DNA from: Alphaproteobacteria bacterium
GTDB taxonomy: Bacteria > Pseudomonadota > Alphaproteobacteria > Micavibrionales > Micavibrionaceae
Direction: 5' to 3'
Assembly: GCA_030432775.1 (NCBI GenBank)
Contig: JAUILO010000111.1
Coordinates: 1 to 8,219 of the forward strand
Length of the DNA: 8,219 nt
Made by a program: the position numbers and the translations under genes. Numbering within the stretch: the first letter of the stretch is position 1; each line of letters starts with the position of its first letter. The notes under the pieces are model-generated. The model saw only the letters and a program-made list of their open reading frames with translations, was not told the DNA's origin and did not search any database. Shown here piece by piece: positions 1-7,740 of this stretch.

Positions 1-888
1 ATCGGTTTTAACGCGGTAAAAACCACCTTTGCCTTTCTTGCCTGTATAGCCGTTTTCCACCATTTCGCTGATAATATCCTCGTGATAAATATCAAAAAAA
101 TGATCATCTGCAGACAGGCCATTGCTCAAATTTGTTCCAACATGGGCGATGATATCCACTCCCACAGAATCAACAAGCTTCATCATACCCAATTTTGGAA
201 AGCCAAAAGCCATCCCCATAATCGCATCAATATCTTCTACCGATGTGCCTTTTGTTGCACCTTCATGCAACGCACGGAACAAGGCATAAACGCCAATACG
301 ATTACCGATAAATGCAGGCTGATCTTTCGCCTCGACAACTTTTTTGCCCAATACCCGATCACCAAAATCGCGCACACGTCCAAAAACACCCCGATCCGTA
401 TGCTCGCCGGAAATCAATTCAAGCAAGTGCATAAAACGCGGCGGGTTAAAGAAATGCGTATTTAAAAAACGTGATTTAAAATCAGCAGGCATGCCTTCAA
501 CAATTTCAGATATCTGAAGCGTCGATGTATTCGATGTAATAATCGCATCTGACTTTGCATGTTCATACACGTCTTTGAATAATGACTGTTTAATATCAAG
601 ACGCTCTGCAACGGCCTCGATAATAATATCGGCATCCGCGATCAGATCCATATTATCGTCCGTTGTTCCTGTCTGGATACGCTTGGCATTTTCCGGCACC
701 ATCAGTCCGGCGTTAAACGGATCACTCGCCGGATTGGCCTTTTTCATCTGCTCGACTTTTTTTGCTGCCACGCCCTCAAATTTATCCAAAAGCACAACTT
801 CAAGCCCGGCATTTGCCGCCTGTGCAGCAATACCGCCGCCCATTGCGCCCGCACCGATAACAGCTACTTTTTTAATTTCATTTACCAT
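1..888 (-). CDS. fadN: 3-hydroxyacyl-CoA dehydrogenase, FadN-like, partial (C-terminus outside window)
   Basis: Oxidises L-3-hydroxyacyl-CoA to 3-ketoacyl-CoA with NAD+ in fatty-acid beta-oxidation, in the cytoplasm. Translating the minus strand from ATG at 888 gives 296 open codons to the window edge with no stop. Visible marks are an NAD-binding glycine motif GAGAMG (residues 12-17), SNTS (119-122), THFFNPP with the catalytic His at 145, GNRIG (195-199) and KGKGGFY (285-291). The dehydrogenase domain is at the N-terminus, and the residues around HFFNPPRF and VLGKKVVEAKD resemble Bacillus FadN rather than FadB/FadJ, where the crotonase domain comes first. In FadN a crotonase domain follows; here that part lies outside the window, so a single-domain dehydrogenase cannot be excluded. 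The start is set by AGGAG eight bases upstream. It begins 27 bp after the thiolase stop, as the third gene of an operon with fadD and the thiolase gene. Confidence 0.93.
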   Translation of the reverse strand, partial: MVNEIKKVAVIGAGAMGGGIAAQAANAGLEVVLLDKFEGVAAKKVEQMKKANPASDPFNAGLMVPENAKRIQTGTTDDNMDLIADADIIIEAVAERLDIKQSLFKDVYEHAKSDAIITSNTSTLQISEIVEGMPADFKSRFLNTHFFNPPRFMHLLELISGEHTDRGVFGRVRDFGDRVLGKKVVEAKDQPAFIGNRIGVYALFRALHEGATKGTSVEDIDAIMGMAFGFPKLGMMKLVDSVGVDIIAHVGTNLSNGLSADDHFFDIYHEDIISEMVENGYTGKKGKGGFYRVKTD

Positions 889-915
889 GATTATTCTCCT
901 GCCCTTTCTCTACAC

Positions 916-2142
916 TTAAAGTTTTGGTGTAGATGGTTTTGGTGAAAAGTTCGGATTCTCAATAACCATTGCAACGCCTTGTCCGCCACCGATACACATC
1001 GTCGCCAGACCATATTGTAAATTGTCGCGCTGTAATACTTCGGCCAAATGTCCAACCAGCCTTGCACCGGATGCCCCTAAAGGATGCCCCATTGCAATTG
1101 CACCGCCATCAACATTGACCTTATCTTCGCTAATGCCCATACCTTGTTTTTCCCACTCCCGCAGAACAGATATAGACTGCGCAGCAAAGGCCTCGTTCAG
1201 TTCAACCGCATCAATGTCAGCCATTGTAAGACCTGCTTTTTCAAGCGCTTCCTTAGAAGCTTCGACAGGGCCAAGTCCCATTACTTCAGGCGCAATACCG
1301 GATTCGCCAAAGGCCAGAATAACAGCCTTCACAGGCAAACTGTTTTTCTGTGCGTAAGCTTCTGATGCCACCATCACAGCAGAAGCCCCATCGGTAATTT
1401 GCGATGAATTGGCCGCCGTAACTGTCCCGCCTTCTTCAATAGCCTTAAATGCAGGACGTAATTTGGATAGTCCCTCAACAGTGCCGCCCGGACGGACACC
1501 ATCATCATGATCAAGTCCCTCGATCGGAATTATTTCATTATTGAAAAATCCTTTTTCCTGTGCTGCGGCCAACCTATCATGCGAGCGTAATGCAAATTTA
1601 TCTTGTTCCTCACGTGTAACGCCATAATCACTGGCAAGGCGCTCTGCTGTTGTGCCCATCTCCATAAATCCGGCGGCATTGCCTTCATGAACACCAGAAT
1701 TCAAATACGGGTTAATGCCGCCCATCGGCACCTGACTCATGCTTTGTACACCGGTACAGATATAAACCGCATCCGGATCACGTGCCAAAAATGCATCCGC
1801 CATTGCAATTGTTTCCATAGATGAACCACAGAAACGATCAACCGAAGTGCCGCCAGTGGACTGTGGCAATTTACTATCCTTGTGCAAAACCATAATCCGC
1901 GCAATGTTCAAACCTTGCGAGCTTTCCTGATGAACGGCTCCTGTCAGAACCTTTTTCACATCTGCCGGATCTATACCTGTGCGATCAAGCAGCGCGTTAA
2001 TAAGCGGAACACTCATATCAACCGGATCAACATCGGCAAACATACCCGGCGGCTTTCCAGACCCCGGAACAGATGCCTTGGCAAAAGGGGTTCTGACATA
2101 ATCCAAAATTACACTTCTGTTTGGTTTTGTGTTGGCGTTCAT
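916..2142 (-). CDS. fadA: Thiolase, acetyl-CoA C-acyltransferase (FadA type)
   Basis: Cleaves 3-ketoacyl-CoA with CoA to acetyl-CoA and a shortened acyl-CoA, the last step of beta-oxidation. The 408-residue protein has a normal thiolase length and all catalytic features: the nucleophilic Cys105 in VDRFCGSSM, NEAFAAQ (316-322), His353 in AMGHPLGASGARL, and the second active-site Cys383 in CIGGGQG. No key residue is missing, so it should be active. The start at 2142 is supported by a strong AAGGAGAGG ribosome binding site a few bases upstream. It lies 40 bp downstream of fadD and 27 bp upstream of the FadN-like gene, all on the same strand, which makes a degradative role in fatty-acid oxidation much more likely than a biosynthetic acetoacetyl-CoA thiolase role. 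Chain-length preference cannot be read from the sequence. Confidence 0.95.
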   Translation of the reverse strand: MNANTKPNRSVILDYVRTPFAKASVPGSGKPPGMFADVDPVDMSVPLINALLDRTGIDPADVKKVLTGAVHQESSQGLNIARIMVLHKDSKLPQSTGGTSVDRFCGSSMETIAMADAFLARDPDAVYICTGVQSMSQVPMGGINPYLNSGVHEGNAAGFMEMGTTAERLASDYGVTREEQDKFALRSHDRLAAAQEKGFFNNEIIPIEGLDHDDGVRPGGTVEGLSKLRPAFKAIEEGGTVTAANSSQITDGASAVMVASEAYAQKNSLPVKAVILAFGESGIAPEVMGLGPVEASKEALEKAGLTMADIDAVELNEAFAAQSISVLREWEKQGMGISEDKVNVDGGAIAMGHPLGASGARLVGHLAEVLQRDNLQYGLATMCIGGGQGVAMVIENPNFSPKPSTPKL

Positions 2143-2182
2143 ATTTACCTCTCCTTATGAAATAAAACCTGTTATTCGTGAT

Positions 2183-4027
2183 TTACGGTTTGAATGCGGG
2201 GCCACTCCCGCCAGTATTTTGGGCTGACCTCTTTTCCAGCTCTTCTTTTTCAAGAGCCTTGAAATCAGGTTTCCCAACAGATGTTTTTGGAAGTTCTTCT
2301 TCGCGGAATTCCATCATCTTCGGCATTTCAAGCTTACTGATACGCTCTGACAGGAATGAGCGAAGCTCTCTCTCATCAGGACGCTGTGATACCGACACAT
2401 CGGCGCGGAAACGGATAAATGCTTTCGCAGCCTCGCCCGAACGATCATCAGGCAAGCCAATTACACTGGCTTCGGCCACCGCAGGGTGCGACGTAATCGC
2501 CTTTTCAATTTGTGATGGATACACATTGTAACCATTGATAATAATCAGGCGCTTTTTGCGGTCTACTATCTTCAGATAATAATCTTCATCCAGATAACCA
2601 AGATCACCTGTGCGGAACCATCCATCTTCTGTCATGACTTCCGCGGTTTCTTCAGGGCGCTTGTAATACCCTTTCATAACCTGTGGTCCGCGAATACAAA
2701 TCTCGCCAATTTCTCCAAGCGGCACAATATCATCCGGATCATCAGGGTTTGTAACTTTGATCTCGGTTCTAGGATATGGCAGTCCAACACTATCGTTTTT
2801 ACGCACACCCGTTACAGGGTTACTTGTCGCAACAGGTGATGTTTCGGACAAACCGTAGCCTTGCACAATGATGGATTTCTTACCCACAGCAAGCTCAAAG
2901 CTTTCCGCAACGTCCGGTGCTAAAGCTGCCCCGCCAGAGATCACAGAACCAAGCCCGCTCATATCATATTTATCACTTTTTGGATCTTCCGATAACGCCT
3001 GCAGCAAACGTGGTACAGCCGGAAAAATCTTGGGAGAACTTTTCTCGATCGTTTTCATGGTTTGCTTCATATCACGTGGATTAGGAAGAATGAAAAGCTG
3101 TCCGCCCATCTTTAGCGCACTGATCATAGACACCATCATGCCAAAGACATGAAAATATGGAATACTTGCAATGATGTTGTCTTTGCCGTGTTTGATAAAT
3201 TCTTCGGTGTTATCTTTTCCAGGCCCTTCTGCAAAAAACTCTTCAATCTGATGTGCATTGGCAACCAGATTAAAATGACTAAGCATCGCCCCTTTGGGCA
3301 CGCCGGTTGTACCACCAGTATATTGCAACACAGCCGTATTTTCAGGATCAATTGTAACCGAACGGAACAATCCATCATTACGCGTCAACATATCATAATC
3401 CAGATATTTTTCTGTCTGCATAAAAATTTCACGACTACTGCCCGATGTTGCATAACCGCGTCGCGGCGTTAAATTATCTGCAACATCGCCGCTTTTGAAA
3501 ACGTCAAACGCTATGGATTTTAATGGCGGCAACATCATAGTCAAAGGACAGCGAATGATGCGATCCAATGTTCCATCATCCTGAAGATTTTTTGCTTTAT
3601 CATGAAACTCTATCAAATCAAGAGTAACCATTACATCGGTGCCGCTATCTTTAATCTGCGTGCGTAATTCCTCTTCGGTATAAAGAGGACTATAATTGAC
3701 AACAGTTGCACCCACCTTCAACGCAGCCATAAACATGATAGGATAATATGGTGTATTCGGCATGAACATACCGACCTTACTACCCGGGCCGACGCCCATC
3801 TCTTGCAAACCTTTTGCCGCGTGAGAAATCTGCACACCAAGATCATGATACGACGTTTTTTGGCCAAGAAAATCTATGGCCGGTCTGTCATCATATTTTA
3901 TGATAGCTTCATCAATTATACGCAGCAAATCTACGTGTGGTATGTCGATATCCCATTTAATTCCAGTAGGATATACTTGCGACATGGCACGCTGATCCGC
4001 AACGGATTTTCTTCCGTCTTCAGACAT
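2183..4027 (-). CDS. fadD: Long-chain fatty acid-CoA ligase (acyl-CoA synthetase)
   Basis: Activates free fatty acids to acyl-CoA through an acyl-adenylate, feeding beta-oxidation; FadD proteins are cytoplasmic or peripheral at the inner membrane. The 614-residue protein shows the adenylate-forming family motifs in order: ATP-binding P-loop YTGGTTGVPKG (236-246), GYGLSETSP (390-398), TGD (473-475), the hinge region DRKKRLIIINGYNVYP (489-504), and the C-terminal catalytic lysine K586 in SVGKPDFKALE. The reading frame is open upstream to an ATG at 4114, but I place the start at 4027 (MSEDGRKS). An excellent AGGAGAGG ribosome binding site precedes it, the upstream 29 residues are Lys/Asn-rich and unlike the family, and they are encoded by AT-rich regulatory-looking DNA. 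First gene of the operon with the thiolase and dehydrogenase genes; its ribosome binding site is nearly the same as that of the thiolase gene. Confidence 0.95.
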   Translation of the reverse strand: MSEDGRKSVADQRAMSQVYPTGIKWDIDIPHVDLLRIIDEAIIKYDDRPAIDFLGQKTSYHDLGVQISHAAKGLQEMGVGPGSKVGMFMPNTPYYPIMFMAALKVGATVVNYSPLYTEEELRTQIKDSGTDVMVTLDLIEFHDKAKNLQDDGTLDRIIRCPLTMMLPPLKSIAFDVFKSGDVADNLTPRRGYATSGSSREIFMQTEKYLDYDMLTRNDGLFRSVTIDPENTAVLQYTGGTTGVPKGAMLSHFNLVANAHQIEEFFAEGPGKDNTEEFIKHGKDNIIASIPYFHVFGMMVSMISALKMGGQLFILPNPRDMKQTMKTIEKSSPKIFPAVPRLLQALSEDPKSDKYDMSGLGSVISGGAALAPDVAESFELAVGKKSIIVQGYGLSETSPVATSNPVTGVRKNDSVGLPYPRTEIKVTNPDDPDDIVPLGEIGEICIRGPQVMKGYYKRPEETAEVMTEDGWFRTGDLGYLDEDYYLKIVDRKKRLIIINGYNVYPSQIEKAITSHPAVAEASVIGLPDDRSGEAAKAFIRFRADVSVSQRPDERELRSFLSERISKLEMPKMMEFREEELPKTSVGKPDFKALEKEELEKRSAQNTGGSGPAFKP

Positions 4028-4069
4028 TGTTACCTCTCCTGTTTTATTATTGTGCTTTTCACACTTATT

Positions 4070-4116
4070 ACTGATTATTTTTATATCAGTTTTATTATGT
4101 ATCTTGAGTAACAAGA
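4070..4116 (-). promoter_or_regulatory. Putative fadD promoter/operator region
   Basis: This very AT-rich stretch directly upstream of fadD holds two inverted repeats: ACTGAT-N9-ATCAGT (4070-4090) and the 15-bp TCTTG-N5-CAAGA (4102-4116). Between them, read on the minus strand, lies CATAAT (4099-4094), a good match to a -10 box. I find no good -35 box at a matching distance. A repressor site straddling the start region would fit the fatty-acid regulators known for fad operons (TetR- or GntR-type), but neither repeat matches a consensus I know. Call is inferential. Confidence 0.3.
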
Positions 4117-4141
4117 ATTTAGAGTCGAGTAAAGATGCCTT

Positions 4142-4196
4142 CTATGCTGCACACGCTCAGGATTTTCGGAAATAAGCAACATTGCTATGCTGCACA
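4142..4196. repeat. Pair of 12-bp direct repeats, 43 bp apart
   Basis: CTATGCTGCACA occurs exactly at 4142-4153 and again at 4185-4196. The start-to-start distance of 43 bp is close to four turns of the DNA helix, so both copies would face the same side. They sit about 115-170 bp upstream of the fadD start codon. Paired sites for a DNA-binding regulator are one explanation; no known consensus is recognised. Confidence 0.5.
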
Positions 4197-4268
4197 AAAA
4201 AGATTTAAACATCCGGTAAAAACAAGGGTAGCTTTGATGAAGAACAGTGCCCTCTGTGTAAAAAATGT

Positions 4269-4429
4269 ACTAAATAAACCAAACACACAGTTTGAAAAAT
4301 TATTCCACAAAACCGGTAATTCCCCTATTTTTTTCGTGCAATTACAAAACGAATGTCTTACCGTATTAATACAGCAACATTCGCTGGCCAATCTATCGGG
4401 GGCAGTTTAATACTGCTCCCGTTTTTTTT
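4269..4429 (+). ncRNA. Candidate small RNA ending at the orphan plus-strand terminator
   Basis: A strong intrinsic terminator (4397-4429) points rightward with no plus-strand gene before it. Upstream is a possible sigma70 promoter, TTGATG (4234-4239), 17-bp spacer, TGTAAA (4257-4262), each box matching the consensus at 4 of 6 positions. A transcript from about 4269 would be about 160 nt. Just before the terminator it would form a stem of CGAATGT (4350-4356) with ACATTCG (4377-4383), enclosing the palindrome GTATTAATAC (4363-4372). No known RNA family is recognised, and the promoter match is modest. Confidence 0.3.
4397..4429 (+). terminator. Rho-independent terminator, plus strand
   Basis: A 10-bp GC-rich stem, CGGGGGCAGT (4397-4406) with ACTGCTCCCG (4412-4421), with one G-U pair and a 5-nt loop, is followed at once by eight T's (4422-4429). 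On the minus strand the hairpin is preceded by A's but not followed by a U-tract, so it is polar and does not look like a metF terminator. Confidence 0.8.
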
Positions 4430-4466
4430 ATTGTTCGTAAATATCTATTTGAATGCAGATAAAAGC

Positions 4467-5309
4467 CTAAAATCCCATATTAAGCCAGCGGCAAATATGG
4501 CGGGTCAGAAGTGTTTCGTTCAAAGTATAAAAATGAACATGCTTAACATCTTCCAAAGTCAAACGTGTAATCTGGTGACTAAGAACATTCATCGCAAAGA
4601 GTTTGTGGTTTTCCTTGCTAGGCTCAAGCCCGTTAAATATATCATACAGAAATTCCGGTATCGGTGCGCCGCATCGTTCGGCAAAACTACAAGTTCGTTT
4701 GAAGTTCAATAGTGGTAAAAGACCTGGAATGATTTCTTTTTCTATACCCGCCTTAGCCGCACGATCACGAAAACGTAGAAATAATTCCGGATCAAAGAAG
4801 AATTGAGTAATGGCTTTTGACGCGCCCGCATCAAGCTTGCGCTTGAGGTTATCAAGATCAAAATCAAGTGATGGAGCTTCTGGATGCCCTTCTGCGTAGG
4901 CAGCAACAAGAATATCAAAATCACTATGTAGATCTTTTAGGCCTTCAACCAGATCAAGCGCGTAAGCAAACCCACCCGGATGCGGCGTATAAACCTCACC
5001 ATTGGGGGCATCACCACGTAAAACAACAAGTTTTTTAATACCGTTTTTCCAATAATCATGCGCCGTGCTTAGCACTTCTTCTTTTGTTTGACCAACAGCG
5101 GTTATGTGCGCGGCGACTGGAAATCTATGATCATCGGCAATCTTAAGAACGATATCCTTCGTTTTATCCTTTGTCGAACCACCGGCCCCATAAGTGACCG
5201 TCACAAATTCAGGATTAAGCTTTGCAAGAAGATTAACCGCATTGTGTAAACGTTTATCTGCTTCCTCGCTTTTGGAAGGAAAAAATTCAAGGCTAAATTT
5301 AATTTTCAT
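4467..5309 (-). CDS. metF: 5,10-methylenetetrahydrofolate reductase
   Basis: Flavoprotein that reduces 5,10-methylene-THF to 5-methyl-THF, the methyl donor used by methionine synthase. The 280-residue protein is a TIM-barrel MTHFR of near-normal bacterial length (E. coli MetF is 296). It carries the family motifs in order: FSLEFFP with the likely proton-donor Glu8 (equivalent to E. coli Glu28), TYGAGGSTKD (39-48), AAHIT (66-70), LRGD (97-100), EGHPEA (140-145), AITQFFFD (166-173), PGLLP (195-199) and HVHFYTLN (257-264). The start at 5309 fits the short N-terminus of many MetF proteins, although the ribosome binding site is weak (GGGTGTGAG at 5320-5312). It follows metE on the same strand after 73 bp, with an intrinsic terminator between. 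The two act in sequence on the folate methyl group. Confidence 0.96.
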   Translation of the reverse strand: MKIKFSLEFFPSKSEEADKRLHNAVNLLAKLNPEFVTVTYGAGGSTKDKTKDIVLKIADDHRFPVAAHITAVGQTKEEVLSTAHDYWKNGIKKLVVLRGDAPNGEVYTPHPGGFAYALDLVEGLKDLHSDFDILVAAYAEGHPEAPSLDFDLDNLKRKLDAGASKAITQFFFDPELFLRFRDRAAKAGIEKEIIPGLLPLLNFKRTCSFAERCGAPIPEFLYDIFNGLEPSKENHKLFAMNVLSHQITRLTLEDVKHVHFYTLNETLLTRHICRWLNMGF

Positions 5310-5333
5310 GTCTCACACCCAAAACGTAGATAC

Positions 5334-5365
5334 AAAAACGTCCTCTCCGGAGTTCAAAGAGGACG
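5334..5365 (-). terminator. Intrinsic terminator or attenuator between metE and metF
   Basis: On the minus strand, 17 nt after the metE stop, CGTCCTCT (5365-5358) pairs perfectly with AGAGGACG (5346-5339) around an 11-nt loop, followed by five U's (5338-5334). It lies 24 bp before the metF start, leaving little room for a separate metF promoter. Partial termination would lower metF relative to metE, and processing that leaves a stable metE 3' end is another option. Confidence 0.75.
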
Positions 5366-5382
5366 CTTTATATATTCTTTAA

Positions 5383-7731
5383 TTAAGCCGCAGCTTCCTC
5401 TTGTGCCTGTTGCCTTAGAACTTTCGTTGCTTTCACCATATTGATCAAAGCGCCTTTAGTCTCTTCCCAGCCACGGGTTTTCAAACCACAATCCGGGTTC
5501 ACCCAAAGCTGTTCATCTTTCAGGTTCTTACGCGCAAGCTGCATCAACTCAACCATCTCGTCAACAGATGGGACACGCGGTGAGTGAATATCATAAACAC
5601 CCGGCCCGATTTCATTCGGGTAGTGGAAGCTTACAAATGCTTCAAGCAATTCCATATGTGAACGTGATGTTTCAATAGAAATCACATCTGCATCAAGTGC
5701 AGCAATTGAATCCATGATGTCATTGAATTCGGAGTAACACATATGTGTGTGAATCTGTGAACTGTCTTTCACAACAGCGGCAGATAGACGGAAGCTGTTT
5801 ACTGCCCATTCAAGATATGCCGCATGATCTGACTTACGCAGAGGTAGACCTTCACGAATTGCAGGTTCATCAATCTGGATCATAGTCACGCCAGCTTCCT
5901 CAAGATCGGCAACTTCGTCACGAAGTGCAAGTGCAATCTGGAAACATGTTGTTGAGCGCGGCTGATCATTACGAACAAAAGACCACTGCAAAATTGTAAT
6001 CGGGCCAGTCAACATGCCTTTCATAACTTTATCTGTTACGGATTGAGCGTAGCTTGACCACTCCACAGTCATTGGCGCGGGTCTTGAAACATCACCGAAT
6101 AGAACCGGTGGTTTCACACAGCGTGAACCATAAGACTGAACCCAGCCAAATTTTGTGAAAGCAAAGCCATCTAGCTGCTCACCAAAATATTCAACCATGT
6201 CATTACGTTCGAACTCACCATGAACAAGAACATCAATATCGATTTCTTCCTGCCATTTTACGCATTCTTTGGTTTTCTCCTTCAAAAATGCATTGTAATC
6301 CGCTTCGCTCAGCTCGCCTTTTTTAAACAAGGCACGCTGCGCACGAACATCAGCAGTTTGCGGAAACGAACCAATTGTTGTTGTCGGGAACAATGGCAAA
6401 TTAAACGCAGCACGCTGTGCGGCTACACGCTTAGCAAACACATTATCACGGTTAAGATCTGCATCTGTAATATTCTCAAAGCGCTCTTTCACAGCAGGAT
6501 TGTGGATACGGCTGGAATTCTTACGTGAATTTTGTGCAGCATCACTTGCAGAAAGATCAGCCACAATTGCGCCGCGTCCTTCGGTCGCGCCTTTGGCAAT
6601 AGCAGAGATCTCAGCTAGTTTTTGTTTCGCAAACGCAAGCCATGATTTAAGTTCGTCATCAAGCTCGGTTTCAAAATCAAGATCATACGGGCTAAACAGC
6701 AATGAACAAGATGGTGCAACCCAAACATTATCCTGCCCCAGTTTGGCAACAGCCTTTTCAACCACATCAAGAGATGCTGATAAATCATTGCGCCAGATGT
6801 TACGACCTTCAACAATACCTACAGATAGAATTTTATCTGCCGGGAATGCTTCAAGAACACTATCAAAATCATCCTTACCGCGAACGGCATCAACATGGAT
6901 AGCATCAACAGGCAGCGCCAATGTTGTATCAAGGTTATCACCAAGACTTTCAAAATACGTTGTCAGGAACAATTTTGTTGAACCGGCAGCTTTGGCCAAA
7001 CGTGCGTAAGTTGATGTATATAAAGCACGTGTACGATCATCAAGATCCATCACAAGGTATGGTTCGTCAATCTGCACCCACTGGGCCCCCGCATCAGCAA
7101 GCTTGCCGATAATTTCTTCGTAAACAGGAAGAAGAGCATCTACAAGATCAAGCGCATCTGCGCCGTCTTTCATTTTACCAAGAAGCAGGTAAGTCAATGG
7201 ACCAATCAATACCGGACGTGTTTCTACGCCGTTCTCTTTTGCTTCCAGATATTCATCAACCACTTTCGTTGAAAGAAGGCTGAATTTCTGGCCAGCAGAA
7301 AACTCGGGAACAATGTAGTGATAGTTTGTATCAAACCATTTTGTCATTTCTGATGCGACAACGTCTGTTTTACTTTCGCCATCATGGTCGTGACCACATG
7401 TGCCGGATGCACAGCTTTGCGCGCCACGTGCCATTGCGAAATACAAAGCCGGATTTGCTTCTTTGCCGTCCCATAGATCAGCATAACGTTCAGGAATAGC
7501 GCCAACCATCACAGAGGTATCCAAAACCAGATCATAATATGAAAAGTCGTTTGAAGGAATGGCATCAATGCCTTTTTCCTTTTGTAACATCCAGTTTGCC
7601 AGACGCAATTCTTTAGCTGCACTTTCAAGCTCTGCTAATGTGCTGTTACCTTTCCAGTAACTTTCCAAAGCTTTTTTAAGCTCGCGCTTAGGACCAATAC
7701 GTGGATATCCGAGATTTGTTGATAGAACCAT
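5383..7731 (-). CDS. metE: Cobalamin-independent methionine synthase (5-methyltetrahydropteroyltriglutamate-homocysteine methyltransferase)
   Basis: Transfers the methyl group of 5-methyl-THF (polyglutamate form) to homocysteine, making methionine without vitamin B12. The 782 residues match the two-barrel MetE fold, somewhat longer than E. coli MetE (753). The C-terminal zinc site is complete: His663 and Cys665 in THMCYSEF, Glu687 in SIETSRS, and Cys748 in NPDCGLKTRGW. Other family blocks are GYPRIG (8-13), EMTKWFDTNYHYIVPEF (128-144), TTTIGSFPQT (450-459), HGEFERNDMVEYFGEQL (504-520) and IQIDEPAIREGLPLR (618-632). Residues 104-127 form an insertion of roughly 17 residues with Cys107, Cys112, His114 and His116. 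The start at 7731 is fixed by AAGGAG (7746-7741). Upstream is a SAM-II riboswitch, so expression should fall when SAM is high; metF follows. The presence of MetE means methionine synthesis here need not depend on B12. Confidence 0.97.
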   Translation of the reverse strand: MVLSTNLGYPRIGPKRELKKALESYWKGNSTLAELESAAKELRLANWMLQKEKGIDAIPSNDFSYYDLVLDTSVMVGAIPERYADLWDGKEANPALYFAMARGAQSCASGTCGHDHDGESKTDVVASEMTKWFDTNYHYIVPEFSAGQKFSLLSTKVVDEYLEAKENGVETRPVLIGPLTYLLLGKMKDGADALDLVDALLPVYEEIIGKLADAGAQWVQIDEPYLVMDLDDRTRALYTSTYARLAKAAGSTKLFLTTYFESLGDNLDTTLALPVDAIHVDAVRGKDDFDSVLEAFPADKILSVGIVEGRNIWRNDLSASLDVVEKAVAKLGQDNVWVAPSCSLLFSPYDLDFETELDDELKSWLAFAKQKLAEISAIAKGATEGRGAIVADLSASDAAQNSRKNSSRIHNPAVKERFENITDADLNRDNVFAKRVAAQRAAFNLPLFPTTTIGSFPQTADVRAQRALFKKGELSEADYNAFLKEKTKECVKWQEEIDIDVLVHGEFERNDMVEYFGEQLDGFAFTKFGWVQSYGSRCVKPPVLFGDVSRPAPMTVEWSSYAQSVTDKVMKGMLTGPITILQWSFVRNDQPRSTTCFQIALALRDEVADLEEAGVTMIQIDEPAIREGLPLRKSDHAAYLEWAVNSFRLSAAVVKDSSQIHTHMCYSEFNDIMDSIAALDADVISIETSRSHMELLEAFVSFHYPNEIGPGVYDIHSPRVPSVDEMVELMQLARKNLKDEQLWVNPDCGLKTRGWEETKGALINMVKATKVLRQQAQEEAAA

Positions 7732-7740
7732 GGCTTACTT

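Larger units (their letters stand above)
4028..4466. other. Intergenic region between metF and fadD
   Basis: This 439-bp gap has no convincing protein gene. A plus-strand frame at 4135-4410 (91 codons) and a minus-strand frame at 4391-4185 (68 codons) are open, but they have poor ribosome binding sites, no recognisable domain, and Cys/Phe/Asn-rich compositions typical of non-coding AT-rich DNA. The region does hold the fadD promoter area, a pair of 12-bp direct repeats, a hairpin, and a strong plus-strand terminator, listed separately. No U-tract terminator for metF on the minus strand is visible. Confidence 0.6.

Noticed and set aside
575..919. Plus-strand 114-codon open frame opposite the dehydrogenase gene
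   Set aside because: Antisense shadow of a strongly conserved NAD-binding domain; its hydrophobic look comes from the complementary codons.
4028..4114. Longer fadD start at ATG 4114, adding 29 residues
   Set aside because: The extension is Lys/Asn/Ile-rich, encoded by AT-rich promoter-like DNA, and lacks a good ribosome binding site, whereas ATG 4027 has AGGAGAGG just upstream.
4135..4410. Plus-strand 91-codon open frame ending inside the orphan terminator
   Set aside because: Poor ribosome binding site, no recognisable domain and irregular composition. A stop codon within the terminator loop is more likely chance than a gene end.
6500..7009. Plus-strand 169-codon open frame opposite metE
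   Set aside because: Ser/Arg/Ala-rich shadow frame antisense to conserved metE sequence; no ribosome binding site or family resemblance.
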